This document shows positions 1 through 10,115 of a stretch of 64,000 bases of DNA, in pieces (position 1 is the first letter of the stretch; every line of letters begins with the position of its first letter). The stretch is from JAVJSU01 sp040219275. Lineage in GTDB: Bacteria > Chloroflexota > Anaerolineae > Aggregatilineales > Phototrophicaceae. The translations under genes and the position numbers were made by a program. The notes under the pieces were generated by a model, which was given only the letters and a program-made list of their open reading frames with translations, searched no databases and was not told the DNA's origin. The stretch covers positions 94,336 through 158,335 of the forward strand of contig JAVJSU010000100.1 of the NCBI GenBank assembly GCA_040219275.1, in the 5' to 3' direction.

Positions 1-58
1 ATTGGTCTATCCTCGCAACGCGGGTAACATCTGGCGTGCTAATTGAAAAAGAGGCAGT

Positions 59-460
59 ATGAGTCAGCAATATCGCAGTGAAGCACTTGAGGAAAAACTC
101 AAAATGCTACACACCTATGTTGAAGGTGTAAAGGCGACGGTAATCGTTAACATTGACGGTTTGCTGGTCGCGGCATACCCTGCTGGTGATGATGAAAACC
201 CGCATGAGAACCCGACCAGTAGCCCGCAGGTGGCGGCGATGTCGGCAACGCTCATCGGGCTGGCAGAACGCACCTTGGGGCGTTTGGCGCAGGGTGAATT
301 GGAACGTCTGCTGATGGAAGGCGAAGAAGGCGTGATGGTAGTTTATCCTGCTGGACGCGCATCTCTGGCGGTGCTTGTGGATAAAAATGCCCGCATCGCG
401 CATGTGCTGGTTGCCGCGAAGAAAGCCGCCGAAGAAGTGGCGGAAATTCTCGGCGGTTAA
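59..460 (+). CDS. Roadblock/LC7-domain protein
   Basis: A 133-residue protein made of a single Roadblock/LC7 fold. The N-terminal helix is followed by the typical strand VEGVKATVIVNIDGLLVAA (about residues 21-39) and a later strand pair around GVMVVYPAG and ASLAVLVD. In bacteria such proteins usually regulate small Ras-like GTPases (MglB type) or act as dimeric scaffolds. No GTPase is visible in this window, so the partner would lie to the left or elsewhere. The start is supported by an AGAGGC Shine-Dalgarno-like stretch a few bases upstream. The gene converges on the FHA gene with a 38-base gap. Family assignment is good; the specific role is unknown. Confidence 0.8.
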   Translation: MSQQYRSEALEEKLKMLHTYVEGVKATVIVNIDGLLVAAYPAGDDENPHENPTSSPQVAAMSATLIGLAERTLGRLAQGELERLLMEGEEGVMVVYPAGRASLAVLVDKNARIAHVLVAAKKAAEEVAEILGG

Positions 461-498
461 TGAAACACTTCTAGTTCAAGCAGGCTGAGCGTGTGTTT

Positions 499-1038
499 TT
501 AGGAAATGGTCTGGAATTGTAAGCGCATCACAATTTTGCCAAGACGTAATTCATCATTATTACGCAACTTGATCGGAGATTGTGGTTCCACCCGTTTTCC
601 GTTTACATAAGTGCCGTTACGACTATTAAGATCGACGACAAACAGGCGTTGATCTTTTATTTTTATCTCAGCATGATTACGGCTGATACCCATTTGATAT
701 GCGCCATGTGGTGTTAGGTCAATGCCCGGTGTTTCCTCTTTTGTCGGGTCACGTCTACCGATTGTCACCGAATTTTCAATAGTCACGGTAATACCAATCG
801 GCGTTTCCACCCCCTCAATTTTGATCTTCAGGGTGATCTGCTTCTCAATCTCTTGCGTTTCTACTGCTTCTTGCTGACGACGCAACTCTAATTCCGCGTT
901 GTACCGTGCAAGCGCCTGCTGTGCGGCATCTTTGACGTTATAGGTAGTACGTTCACCGGGAACAGCAGGCAACATCTCGGTATCCCGGGGATTCAGTTCT
1001 GTCTCGTCTTTTTTGGGGAGTTTGTGTTCTTCGCTCAT
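499..1038 (-). CDS. FHA-domain protein
   Basis: A 179-residue cytosolic protein. The N-terminal ~65 residues are charged and probably helical. Residues ~68-178 form a forkhead-associated domain, with GR at 94-95, SRNHAEI at 119-125 and NSRNGTYVNG at 138-147, which are the phosphothreonine-binding loops. FHA proteins read phospho-threonine on partners of Ser/Thr kinases. A kinase (33701-34822) and a PP2C phosphatase (35233-36342) are present in the window but not adjacent. An upstream in-frame ATG exists at 1047, but ATG 1038 follows GAGGATC directly and is preferred. Confidence 0.85.
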   Translation of the reverse strand: MSEEHKLPKKDETELNPRDTEMLPAVPGERTTYNVKDAAQQALARYNAELELRRQQEAVETQEIEKQITLKIKIEGVETPIGITVTIENSVTIGRRDPTKEETPGIDLTPHGAYQMGISRNHAEIKIKDQRLFVVDLNSRNGTYVNGKRVEPQSPIKLRNNDELRLGKIVMRLQFQTIS

Positions 1039-1158
1039 GATCCTCACAATGACACAATGAGACAGGTGGATTAAATTTTCACACCCGTCTCATCAATCTC
1101 GATTTCATCAAATTATGTCGTTATTATCACGCAATCTTTTGGTTGTGTCTACCGATAG

Positions 1159-2886
1159 TTATAGGTCCGCATCAATCCCCGGCTCTGAAATACCAATATG
1201 GAATGCCACAAGGTACTCGCCGAACGTTGATTGACGGAAACTGGTCATCAAGAAATTCAGGAACAAATCGGTGTTAAAGTCGAGATTGGTCAGTGTTGTT
1301 GTCGGGATGACCAGCATCGCGTCCAGATTATCGGCTTCTGCTGTACGGTTACGTGTACGCGACAAAAACGAACCCGTAAGTGTTGATGATCCGTCCGCAC
1401 ATAAACTGGTACCTGCATCGTCACAACTGAGGATTTCTTGCGAATCGCTGTCTATCAGACGGGTAAACGGATCAATACTATTCTCCAGACCGATCATATA
1501 AACGGTGGTATTGATGTCTGCATTGACGATATTCGGCGTGAGGTGAATGGCGAATGGATCGCCCGCCGTGTCGCCACTGCCATCAGCAGAAGTCACCGCC
1601 ATGCCTTCAAGAATTAACAGGAAGTCACCTGTCGCTCCCTGATAACCGCCGATTATCAGCGAAATATCCGTAAATCCGTTGTTATTATGCGAGAAGGGTA
1701 GTTGGCTATTAAAACGCGAAGACGTAATCCGACCTGTTGACGGTAGATTCGCTTCATAGGTGCCTGCATCACTGCTATCATCGTTACAATCGCGCACGAC
1801 ACCGCCTTCCAACACGGCTAGAACCGGGTCAAAACCATCAACACCGAGGACTGTCGCCGTATACACAAAGCCGGGGCGCATATTGACGACGATTTCTACC
1901 GCATTTGTGATCTGTCCACCGTTGGGGCAGTTTACGCTTACACCGCCACCCGGGACTGTGCCACCGGATTGTCCGGCGCTCTGGGTGGGTTGTGTTTGTG
2001 GGGTAGGTTGGGCGTTTTGGGTGGTTGCCACGCCTGTACCATCATCAATGCCAACGTGAAACGCCACCGCATAATCGCCGAATGAAGATTGTTGATAGCT
2101 CGTCATCAGGAATCTGACATAAAATCCATTGCTTAAATCTAGTGTGGTTGCACCGGATGTCGGTAAAGTGATCATCGCGTTCCGGTCTCGCAGTGGGGTC
2201 TGCCGTCCCAGTGTGCGCGAAACATACGCATTACTTAGATCAGAGGAACTCTCTTCACACAGGCTTGTACCGGCATCATCACATTCGTAAACAACGTCGT
2301 CGTCCGCACCCACTACACGCATGAGCGGGTCAAGTTGCTCGTTTGTTGCCATCATATACACAGACACATCGGTGTCAGAGGAGACCATGTTTTCTGTAAT
2401 TTGCACCACAAATGGATCGCCCGCACCCGCACCGGAGCCATCCCGCGCTGTGACGGACATGCCTTCAAGGATCAGTAAAAATTCGCCATTCTGACCGCCA
2501 AATCCACCGACAATCAAAGAAATATTTTCAAATCCATTGTAATTGTGCGAAAAAGGCAATTGTGCATTTAACCCCGATGACGTGACTTGCCCTGTCGTCG
2601 GCAGGTTGGCAGTATACTCTTCTGCTGTATCATTATCATCCGAACACGCTCGTACTTGTTCGCGATCCATCACTGCTAGCACAGGGTCAAATCCATCCAC
2701 GCCGACGGCTGTTGCGGTATAGGTAAAACCGGGGCGCATATTGACGATAATTTCCACACCGTTGGTAATTTCTAAACCATTCGGGCAACTTATGGAGATT
2801 GGACTGCCATCCTGTGCGCTGACGATGCCCACAGATGCAAGCATAATCAGACAACAGACCAATATAGTGAAAATGTATTTTCGCAT
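1159..2886 (-). CDS. secreted protein with two tandem ~250-residue repeats
   Basis: 575 residues. A signal peptide (about residues 1-24, ending VSAQ) leads into two homologous halves, roughly 30-280 and 315-570, joined by a linker rich in Q, P, T and G. Each half begins SxxCPNG(L/G)xITN, continues xVNMRPGFxYTAT and VGVDGFDPVLAV, and carries SHNxNGF, FLLILEGM and CDDAGTSLC motifs. The halves end FLMTSxxQSxFGxYxVAFHIGI. The layout resembles beta-sandwich domains of the pre-peptidase (PPC) type, but I do not recognise a named family. Conserved cysteines may form disulphides outside the cell. The start has a GAGGTAAACACC leader. The gene stands alone, between the FHA gene and the ATPase on the same strand. 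Confidence 0.8.
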   Translation of the reverse strand: MRKYIFTILVCCLIMLASVGIVSAQDGSPISISCPNGLEITNGVEIIVNMRPGFTYTATAVGVDGFDPVLAVMDREQVRACSDDNDTAEEYTANLPTTGQVTSSGLNAQLPFSHNYNGFENISLIVGGFGGQNGEFLLILEGMSVTARDGSGAGAGDPFVVQITENMVSSDTDVSVYMMATNEQLDPLMRVVGADDDVVYECDDAGTSLCEESSSDLSNAYVSRTLGRQTPLRDRNAMITLPTSGATTLDLSNGFYVRFLMTSYQQSSFGDYAVAFHVGIDDGTGVATTQNAQPTPQTQPTQSAGQSGGTVPGGGVSVNCPNGGQITNAVEIVVNMRPGFVYTATVLGVDGFDPVLAVLEGGVVRDCNDDSSDAGTYEANLPSTGRITSSRFNSQLPFSHNNNGFTDISLIIGGYQGATGDFLLILEGMAVTSADGSGDTAGDPFAIHLTPNIVNADINTTVYMIGLENSIDPFTRLIDSDSQEILSCDDAGTSLCADGSSTLTGSFLSRTRNRTAEADNLDAMLVIPTTTLTNLDFNTDLFLNFLMTSFRQSTFGEYLVAFHIGISEPGIDADL

Positions 2887-3006
2887 GGTGTTTACCTCGT
2901 ATTTATCACTTACAAAAGCAAAAGCCTGTACAAATACTGTACAGGACTCTTGATTTTCGCGCTATTGATTACGGGTTAAATTTCAGTGACGACTCTATGT
3001 TTTTTG

Positions 3007-5574
3007 TTATGTAAGTGGTATCTCTAATCCGAAGAAACGCTCAAATAAACGTAACTTCCAGATCATCCGTAAACTCATCCCCCATAGGACGGCTGTCGCG
3101 GCAATCAAGACATAATCCACCAGATTAAGCGGGCTAATTTCAAAGAATTCATGGAACGGTTCGACGACCACAATCACCACAAATGTGAGGAACATCAACC
3201 CGGCAATGATTGTAGGTCTCCAATCTCCGCTAAAGTCGTCACCGGCAACCCACCATTTTGTAGGCGGTTCGACGAATGGGATAAGCAACAAACCCATAAA
3301 AACAATGATTGAGGTTAAGGCACTGCGGGCGATAGCGATGGCTTCGCGTTCCGCAACTTGCATCGCAGGCGTAATCACTATCGCGTTATTGATCGCCTCA
3401 CGAGCCGGCACATATTCAATCGCAAGATATGCAAAATAAATCGCCAATGCGGTAAATGCCATTGTGAGTGCCGCCGGAAAAACAAATGACATCGAACTCG
3501 CTATCTGATTGCGCTTGGGAACACCCGCCCGCGCCCATGCCGCCAGCCCGAAAGTCGGAAAGCCGACAGTGAGTAAGGTAATGAGCGAGGCATGTTTGGG
3601 GATAAACGGAAAGACGATGACATCTGCTACAACCGCCACGCCGAGGATAATCAGCGCCGCGTAAAAGGCACGCGTCAAGAATAGGCGGATGATGTCTTCC
3701 ATGCCGTTGAGGATGCGCTGACCTTCCATGAACGCCGCCGGTAATGCCTTAAACGAATCGTTCAATAAAATAATATCCGCCACGCCACGAGTCGCCGCAC
3801 TGCCACTTTGCATCGAAATGCCGATATGCGCCTTTTTCAACGAGAGCACATCATTCACACCATCTCCGATCATCGCAACATAAAAACCGCGCTTGCGTAA
3901 GCTATCCACCAGCATCTCTTTTTGCTCCGGTGTGATGCGCCCGAAAACCGTCTTTTGTTCCGCGATTTCTGCGATCTGGCTAGGTTCCATTCTGGCAAGT
4001 TCTGTGCCAGAAACCACCTGAATATCCTGCGAAAGACCTGCCTGTTTTGCCAGCGCCGCTACTGTATGCGGATTATCTCCGGAGATAATTTTGAGGTTAA
4101 TCCCCGCCTTCATAAAGCCCGCCAGCGTTTCTTTCGCTTCGGCACGTAGCTCATCGCTAAAACTGACGATACCCAACGGACGCAATCCATCTGGTAATAT
4201 CGGGTCGTCGTTTTCATCATGCAGGGCGACAGGCTCAGGGCTATAAATCACCATCAATACACGCAGACCCTCATTCGTCCATGCATGAATCATGTCGTGG
4301 GCGATGTCCACACCCTCATCAAGATAAGGCATCAGCATTTCCGGCGCACCGAGCACGTAGACACCGCGCAAATCATCATGATCGAACGCGATGGCGCTCC
4401 ACTTGCGAGCGGATGAAAACGGAATTTCGTCCACCACATCACAGGCGACCCCTTCGCATCCTTCGCCCAATGCGTCGCTAGTACGGTTGCCTGCACGGGT
4501 ACTTTTAGCATACGTACCGAGCATCAAGCTGAATGCTTCTTTTGAAATATTAAGTGGGTGTAGCGTATGGAGGTGAATTTTATTGGCTGTCAACGTGCCG
4601 GTTTTATCGAGGCATAGCACGTTGACATTGCTCATGGACTCTACCGCGTTCGATTGCTGAATCAACGCGCCACGCCCGGACATCCGTAATGATCCCATCG
4701 CGTAAGCAGTCGCCGTCATCAAGACCAAACCCGCAGGCACAAGACCCGCGATGACCGCCGCCATCTGTACCGAGCGCACCGTTTCTACCTCACGGATGAT
4801 GACCGACACGCCAAAGAGTAAGCCGATGATAGTCGCCAGCACCAGCAAGATGCGAACGACAAAATTGATGTCATTTTGGAGCGGGGTGCGGATGATATTG
4901 AATTCGCGGGCGGCGATGGTCAGCTTATTCGCGAAGCTCTCCGCGCCCACTTTGGTTGCTTGATAACGAACGCTCCCCGTGACGCAAAAACTGCCGGAGA
5001 AAACCTCCATGCCATGTGTTTTGATGACCAGATCAGATTCGCCAGTAAGCAGGGATTCGTCCACATCCATGCGCCCATCGCCCACACACACGCCGTCCAC
5101 CACAATTTGATCGCCCGGTTTTGCCACGATAATATCGCCGATCACCAATTCTGAGGGGTCAATAATTTTTTCTGCCCCTTCACGAATCACACTGACTTGT
5201 GGGCGGGTTAAAAGGGCAATTTGGTCGAGCTTGGCTTTGGCGCGAAATTCCTGAATCACGCTGACGATCACGTTAAGCGCCACCACACCCACGCTGACAA
5301 AGGCATCTCCCCACAAGCCGAATAGCACCAGCACAATACCGATGGAAAACAATACGATATTGATGAATGTGAATACATTTTGTTGCAGAATTTGCTGGTA
5401 GGTGCGCCCTGTTTGAATGCGAATATTGTTGCCATCACCGCGCTCGCGTCGTCGGAGCACTTCTTGCTCATCAAGACCCTGTGATGGTGCAGTAAATTCA
5501 AGCGCGGTTGATTCTTGACTGATAACTGAGTCCGATAGACGTTCGTCGCCTGCCGCTAATGTACGTTGTGCCAC
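3007..5574 (-). CDS. P-type cation-transporting ATPase (CtpE/P2-like)
   Basis: 855 residues, an integral-membrane ATP-driven cation pump. The actuator motif TGES is at 177-180, the phosphorylation motif DKTGTLT at 323-329 (Asp323 is phosphorylated) and the hinge GDGVND at 570-575. The nucleotide domain lies between these last two. Hydrophobic pairs at ~68-105 and ~240-295 and about six segments after residue 610 give a 10-TM arrangement. There is no CPC metal motif; the membrane hinge reads GLVPAGL. This fits the P2/CtpE-like group (Ca2+ or other light cations) rather than heavy-metal P1B pumps; the substrate is inferred only. The N-terminal ~55 residues are cytosolic. The start is GTG, preceded by GAGGAAAATCT. 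Confidence 0.88.
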   Translation of the reverse strand: MAQRTLAAGDERLSDSVISQESTALEFTAPSQGLDEQEVLRRRERGDGNNIRIQTGRTYQQILQQNVFTFINIVLFSIGIVLVLFGLWGDAFVSVGVVALNVIVSVIQEFRAKAKLDQIALLTRPQVSVIREGAEKIIDPSELVIGDIIVAKPGDQIVVDGVCVGDGRMDVDESLLTGESDLVIKTHGMEVFSGSFCVTGSVRYQATKVGAESFANKLTIAAREFNIIRTPLQNDINFVVRILLVLATIIGLLFGVSVIIREVETVRSVQMAAVIAGLVPAGLVLMTATAYAMGSLRMSGRGALIQQSNAVESMSNVNVLCLDKTGTLTANKIHLHTLHPLNISKEAFSLMLGTYAKSTRAGNRTSDALGEGCEGVACDVVDEIPFSSARKWSAIAFDHDDLRGVYVLGAPEMLMPYLDEGVDIAHDMIHAWTNEGLRVLMVIYSPEPVALHDENDDPILPDGLRPLGIVSFSDELRAEAKETLAGFMKAGINLKIISGDNPHTVAALAKQAGLSQDIQVVSGTELARMEPSQIAEIAEQKTVFGRITPEQKEMLVDSLRKRGFYVAMIGDGVNDVLSLKKAHIGISMQSGSAATRGVADIILLNDSFKALPAAFMEGQRILNGMEDIIRLFLTRAFYAALIILGVAVVADVIVFPFIPKHASLITLLTVGFPTFGLAAWARAGVPKRNQIASSMSFVFPAALTMAFTALAIYFAYLAIEYVPAREAINNAIVITPAMQVAEREAIAIARSALTSIIVFMGLLLIPFVEPPTKWWVAGDDFSGDWRPTIIAGLMFLTFVVIVVVEPFHEFFEISPLNLVDYVLIAATAVLWGMSLRMIWKLRLFERFFGLEIPLT

Positions 5575-5796
5575 AGATTTTCCTCATTCCAACGACTTAT
5601 CACACTATACAACACACAACCCCTGCTTTTGGTTCTGTATAATTGCATTAAGACACATCTAAATATACGTGAAAAGTGCGTAAAGGTTCGCAAATTGCTG
5701 GAAATTGGGAGGAAATATGGCAGATGCGACGTGATAAGATCGCATCCACCATTGCAAATAGATCATCAGTTATTGCTTTGCTGACCATCTGACCCG

Positions 5797-8496
5797 CTAG
5801 CCTGTGGTCTTCATGCCTGCCGCGATGCCACTAATCGTCGCCAATAGCTCGCGCAACGTCACTTTGTAGTCCGGTGAATCCGGCTCCATCTCGCGGAACT
5901 TTCGAAGCAATTCCACCTGAATAAAGTTTATCGGGTCAACATACGGGTTACGGCGTTCAATGGACACCTTAATCACCGGCACATTTTCCAGCAATTCTTC
6001 CTGTCCGGTCACCTTACAGATAAATTCAAAGGCGCGTTCATGCTCTAACTTCAGACGGGTGAAGATTTGACCGCGTAAATCTTCATCCTGCACAAGGCTG
6101 GCATAATACTCGGCAATTTTCATATCGGCTTTGGCGACATCCAACTGCACATTTTCGATCAGGATTTTGAAGAATGACCAATTCTGGTACATATTCTGCA
6201 TGATTGCCAGATTTTTGGGGTCTACTTCTGCAAATGTGCCCAGCGCATGACCAACCCCGAACCAACTCGGTATAATCGCACGGCTTTGCATCCACGAGAA
6301 GACCCATGGAATTGCACGGATGGCATCAAACCCGCCCTTTTTACGTTTCGCCGGACGCGACCCGATGGGCATATTGGCGAGTTCGTTAATCGGAGTGGCT
6401 TCCTGCCAATAAGTGAGGAAACCGGGCGTTTCGTAGACGAAATTGCGATATGCGTCACGTCCCAGATCAGTGAGCTGGTTCATCGCCTCCACCCATTCTG
6501 GCTGAAGTTGAGTCACAGGGGGCGCACCCACCGCCATCATCGCCGCGTGCATCACCTGACCGAGATGCCGCCATGCAATCGCGCTGTTGCTGTAACGATA
6601 GGCGATCACCTCACCCTGTTCGGTGATTTTGATGTCACCCTGCATGGATGACGGCGGTTGAGACAAAATCGCACGGTTGGTTGGTCCACCACCACGCCCG
6701 ATGCTCCCGCCACGCCCATGAAAGAGTTCGAGAATCACGTTCTGCGCCTTGCAGAATTCCGCCAATTTCAATTGTGCCTGATACAAACTCCAATTTGAGG
6801 CGATGTACCCGCCGTCTTTGTTGCTATCGGAATAGCCGATCATGATTTGCTGTTTAGGCTGTCCGGTAGCTGTGATTCGCATATCGAGGTGACGTCGATA
6901 TTCTGGATTGTTAAACAGATTTTCCATCACTGCGGGCGCTTCCATCAGATCATCCACCGTTTCAAACAGGGGCGTAATGTCTAGCTTGCCGGTTAAGCCG
7001 ACTTCTTTAGCAAACAGCAACATGGCGAGCACATCACTCGGTTGCCGGCTCATGCTGGCGATGAATGTATCGATCACCACGCTACCGTACTGTTTATGAG
7101 CATCCCCGACCATGCGCCATGTGTTGATGATCTTGTTCGTCGCTTCAGAAAATACGAGGTCAATCGGGAAGAACGGGCGCGGGCTGGCGATTTCTGCCGT
7201 AAGGAGCGCCTGTTTTTCGATTTCTGGCAGAGCTTCATAATTATCGGTGGTGCCATAAAACTTAAACATTTCCGTCAATGCCGCTGAATGCAAACGCGCA
7301 TCCTCTCGCACATCCAACGGGACGAGATGCAGACCGAATAACTGCACTTTGCGAATCAGCCAGACGAGCGTCCCATCCGCCGAATGTTGCGCGTTGTGAT
7401 GGCGTAGACTTCTCTGAATGAGCTTCAAATCTTGTAATAACGCCTCACCGTCAACATAAAAATCGGTATCAAGGCGATCATAAATAGCATCCATCACCTG
7501 ACGGTAAATCTCGTTCGGGTATTTCTCTTCACTTTTGGCTTCGACTGGAATCGCGGTCAACATATCCGCTTCAATGCCTATTTCGTCAGTTGCCTGCGTC
7601 AGCCGATCCCGCAGATAGGCGATGTCGTCTTTATAGACTTCCCGTGCCGCCGCTCTGAGCGTTTTTAAGGTCTGAATCGTGACTTCCGGCGTAACATTCG
7701 GGTTGCCATCCCGATCCCCGCCAATCCATGAGGCGAAGCGCAACACAGGCGGCAAATCATACTCATCCCAATTTTCGTCTGGATAATAGGTTTCCAGACT
7801 GTTAAAAATTTCATCGTAAATATCAACAGTGGTACGCATGATGACGCTCGTGATGAAATATAAGCCGTATTCCACCTCATCAGCGACGGTAGCGCGATTG
7901 GCACGCGTCGGCATGACACGCCACAATTGCTCGATGCGTCGGGTAATATCATCGTCAATGCGGTGTTCTTCACGCGGGAGAAGATCAACCACTTCTTTTG
8001 CCGCTAAGAAATCAGCGATGTCACGGAGCTTAATCAAGACCTCTTGCCGTTTTGCCTCTGAAGGGTGGGCAGTTAGCACAAGACGGACACGAATCTTATC
8101 CAACAAACCACGCATTTCATCGGCGGTCATGCCGTCTTTGCTCAGATCATGAATCGCTCGCTGGATGGATTCGCTTAATCCGCGTGTGCGCTCACGTCTG
8201 CGGAGTGTACGGATGCGCTGTTGATCTTCGGCGATGTTGATGAGTTGTAGATAATTCCCGAAAGCACGGATCAGTACCCGTTTTTCATCGAGTGACGTTC
8301 CCTGAATGATGCGCTCCAACTGTTTGGACGCGTCTTCGTCGCTACTTCTGCGGGTGATTGCCGTCAGCCGGACGCGCTCAACAAGGTCAAAAGCGTGCTG
8401 ACCGTGCTGTTCGCGGATGATTTGTCCGAGCAAGTTGCCGAGCAAACGAATATCCGCGCCTAGCGGGCTATGCTGATCGTTCTCGTTATTCTGCAT
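5797..8496 (-). CDS. ppc: phosphoenolpyruvate carboxylase
   Basis: 899 residues, full length for the bacterial enzyme. It carboxylates phosphoenolpyruvate with bicarbonate to oxaloacetate, replenishing the TCA cycle. Signatures seen are TAHPSEAKRQ around the catalytic His144 (the usual form is HPTE), GGDRDGNP at 259-266, GYSDSNKDGG at 554-563 and the glycine loop FHGRGGSIGRGGGP at 592-605. The C-terminus ends GIAAGMKTTG, close to the canonical NTG end that folds into the active site. The gene sits between the P-type ATPase and the ABC exporter genes on the same strand, with ~130-220-base gaps, and is probably its own transcription unit. Confidence 0.97.
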   Translation of the reverse strand: MQNNENDQHSPLGADIRLLGNLLGQIIREQHGQHAFDLVERVRLTAITRRSSDEDASKQLERIIQGTSLDEKRVLIRAFGNYLQLINIAEDQQRIRTLRRRERTRGLSESIQRAIHDLSKDGMTADEMRGLLDKIRVRLVLTAHPSEAKRQEVLIKLRDIADFLAAKEVVDLLPREEHRIDDDITRRIEQLWRVMPTRANRATVADEVEYGLYFITSVIMRTTVDIYDEIFNSLETYYPDENWDEYDLPPVLRFASWIGGDRDGNPNVTPEVTIQTLKTLRAAAREVYKDDIAYLRDRLTQATDEIGIEADMLTAIPVEAKSEEKYPNEIYRQVMDAIYDRLDTDFYVDGEALLQDLKLIQRSLRHHNAQHSADGTLVWLIRKVQLFGLHLVPLDVREDARLHSAALTEMFKFYGTTDNYEALPEIEKQALLTAEIASPRPFFPIDLVFSEATNKIINTWRMVGDAHKQYGSVVIDTFIASMSRQPSDVLAMLLFAKEVGLTGKLDITPLFETVDDLMEAPAVMENLFNNPEYRRHLDMRITATGQPKQQIMIGYSDSNKDGGYIASNWSLYQAQLKLAEFCKAQNVILELFHGRGGSIGRGGGPTNRAILSQPPSSMQGDIKITEQGEVIAYRYSNSAIAWRHLGQVMHAAMMAVGAPPVTQLQPEWVEAMNQLTDLGRDAYRNFVYETPGFLTYWQEATPINELANMPIGSRPAKRKKGGFDAIRAIPWVFSWMQSRAIIPSWFGVGHALGTFAEVDPKNLAIMQNMYQNWSFFKILIENVQLDVAKADMKIAEYYASLVQDEDLRGQIFTRLKLEHERAFEFICKVTGQEELLENVPVIKVSIERRNPYVDPINFIQVELLRKFREMEPDSPDYKVTLRELLATISGIAAGMKTTG

Positions 8497-8534
8497 GTTT
8501 AGTCTATCCCATCTGGTTGGTTAGGGGTTGGATG

Positions 8535-8566
8535 TCGGGAGGTTATGGTAAATCTGACCCTCCCGA
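8535..8566 (-). terminator. hairpin downstream of the ABC permease gene
   Basis: TCGGGAGG (8535-8542) pairs perfectly with CCTCCCGA (8559-8566) in the gap between the end of the permease gene and the start of ppc. On the minus strand no U-tract follows, so it could be a 3' stabilising hairpin or part of the ppc promoter region rather than a true intrinsic terminator. Confidence 0.4.
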
Positions 8567-8627
8567 TCATGATTTTTGATTGTGTAACGCTTCTATTATT
8601 CCGCGCTAGGGGAAGAATTTCAACAAA

Positions 8628-10115
8628 CTAAGCGCCGAGATATAAACTGAGCATCGCCACGAAGATCAATGCGCTGACGACTGCCACGTAAAATGAGCCT
8701 AGTGCCAGCCCCGCGCCGATGGAAACCGCGAAACTCACCGCCGCCGCCTGTGTATATGAAACGCGCCAGCCTGTATTATACGGACGCACATAATCCACAC
8801 CCATGCACAGCGTCAATAGCAACGTCATCAACCCGATTCCGGCGATGCCGTCTATCGTGCCAATCCGCAACCACCACACCAACCCACCGACGAGCGTTAG
8901 CGTAATCAATGGCACACTGCTATCGACCAGCAACAGCATAAGATCGGTCTGCGGGATGAATTGACGAATAAAGGGATGCTGTTGATCTTCGGCGAAAATT
9001 TTGACCACCGGACGCGGCGGGAAGATCACCACGAGCAGGATAATCCCTGCCCACGATTGCAATGGTGAAATGCCGTCGATGGTCTGCGTCAACGTAAGCA
9101 AGAGTGCGACCACCGCGCCCCACGCCGCCACATAGTACAAGTCTCTACGCCGGAAAGATAAATAGGCGAAGACCGCCCGCATCAACAACGCCCATCCGCC
9201 CAGTGCATTCGGTAAGGGCAGTCGTTTGCCTGTTGCCAGTTGGTCGCCTTTTTGTAAATCCAGAATGACCTGTGGTGTAATCATCATACCCACCGGACCT
9301 AGATCATTGATTCTGGCGAACATCTGGCTTTCTTCCACCACGCGCACCATATTAACGAATCCGCCGAGATAGGCAACGCCATACACCAGCGCAACCGCTA
9401 ACGTGATGCTCAATCCGACGAAGATCAACGAGAGGTCGCCCGTCATCACCGAGCGGAGCATCATGCCGGGGATGATCGCCAACGGAACGGCAAGCACGGC
9501 GAATGCGATCATTAGCAACCAGTTTTCATGTTCCAGACGCAAGCGCATCAATCCTACGCACCACGTTATGCCCCAGATGCACAACACCAGCAATGGCGCG
9601 ACGAACATCGCCTGAAAGCCTGCCCGTCCACCCACATCCGGGCTGATTTTCCACGTTAGTCCGATAGCAATTATCATCAAGGGTGGGGTAATGACGACGA
9701 TTCGCCCATAATATGCCTGAATAAAACGGGTTAGGGTGATCGCTTGCCGTGCAACCGGCGACGACGCGACATATGTGCCGTCATTGGTGGTTAATTTGAG
9801 TGGCGATGAACGCAAAGCGACAAATACTGTTCCAGCCTGCGCGATCAGCACCACGATTGGTACCAGATCAATCAATTGCAGGCGGGTTGTGGCACCAAAA
9901 AAACCACCGATGTCCACGAAGCGATCCAGCACATAAAGCCACATGGCATACAACCAGAACGCCACAAATAACAATAGATAAATGCCATAGGATCGATTTG
10001 AAAAGGAGCGATCACTAACATCGTAACCGAGAGAGCGTAACCAATATTTGGCTTCGTACTTAAAGCGTTTCCATTTTTGCCACAATAAAATCCGCACGTC
10101 GCCGAGGTTATTCAT
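8628..10115 (-). CDS. ABC transporter permease (exporter type)
   Basis: 495 residues, very hydrophobic. A ~40-residue basic cytosolic N-terminus (QKWKRFKYEAKYWLRS) is followed by about ten to twelve predicted membrane segments, the first around residues 45-65. No soluble enzymatic domain is visible. The ATG overlaps the end of the upstream ATPase gene by 8 bases (10108-10115), so the two are translationally coupled. Together they form a two-component export-type ABC system. The substrate cannot be told from sequence; no immunity, peptide or lipid gene flanks the pair. Confidence 0.8.
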   Translation of the reverse strand: MNNLGDVRILLWQKWKRFKYEAKYWLRSLGYDVSDRSFSNRSYGIYLLLFVAFWLYAMWLYVLDRFVDIGGFFGATTRLQLIDLVPIVVLIAQAGTVFVALRSSPLKLTTNDGTYVASSPVARQAITLTRFIQAYYGRIVVITPPLMIIAIGLTWKISPDVGGRAGFQAMFVAPLLVLCIWGITWCVGLMRLRLEHENWLLMIAFAVLAVPLAIIPGMMLRSVMTGDLSLIFVGLSITLAVALVYGVAYLGGFVNMVRVVEESQMFARINDLGPVGMMITPQVILDLQKGDQLATGKRLPLPNALGGWALLMRAVFAYLSFRRRDLYYVAAWGAVVALLLTLTQTIDGISPLQSWAGIILLVVIFPPRPVVKIFAEDQQHPFIRQFIPQTDLMLLLVDSSVPLITLTLVGGLVWWLRIGTIDGIAGIGLMTLLLTLCMGVDYVRPYNTGWRVSYTQAAAVSFAVSIGAGLALGSFYVAVVSALIFVAMLSLYLGA

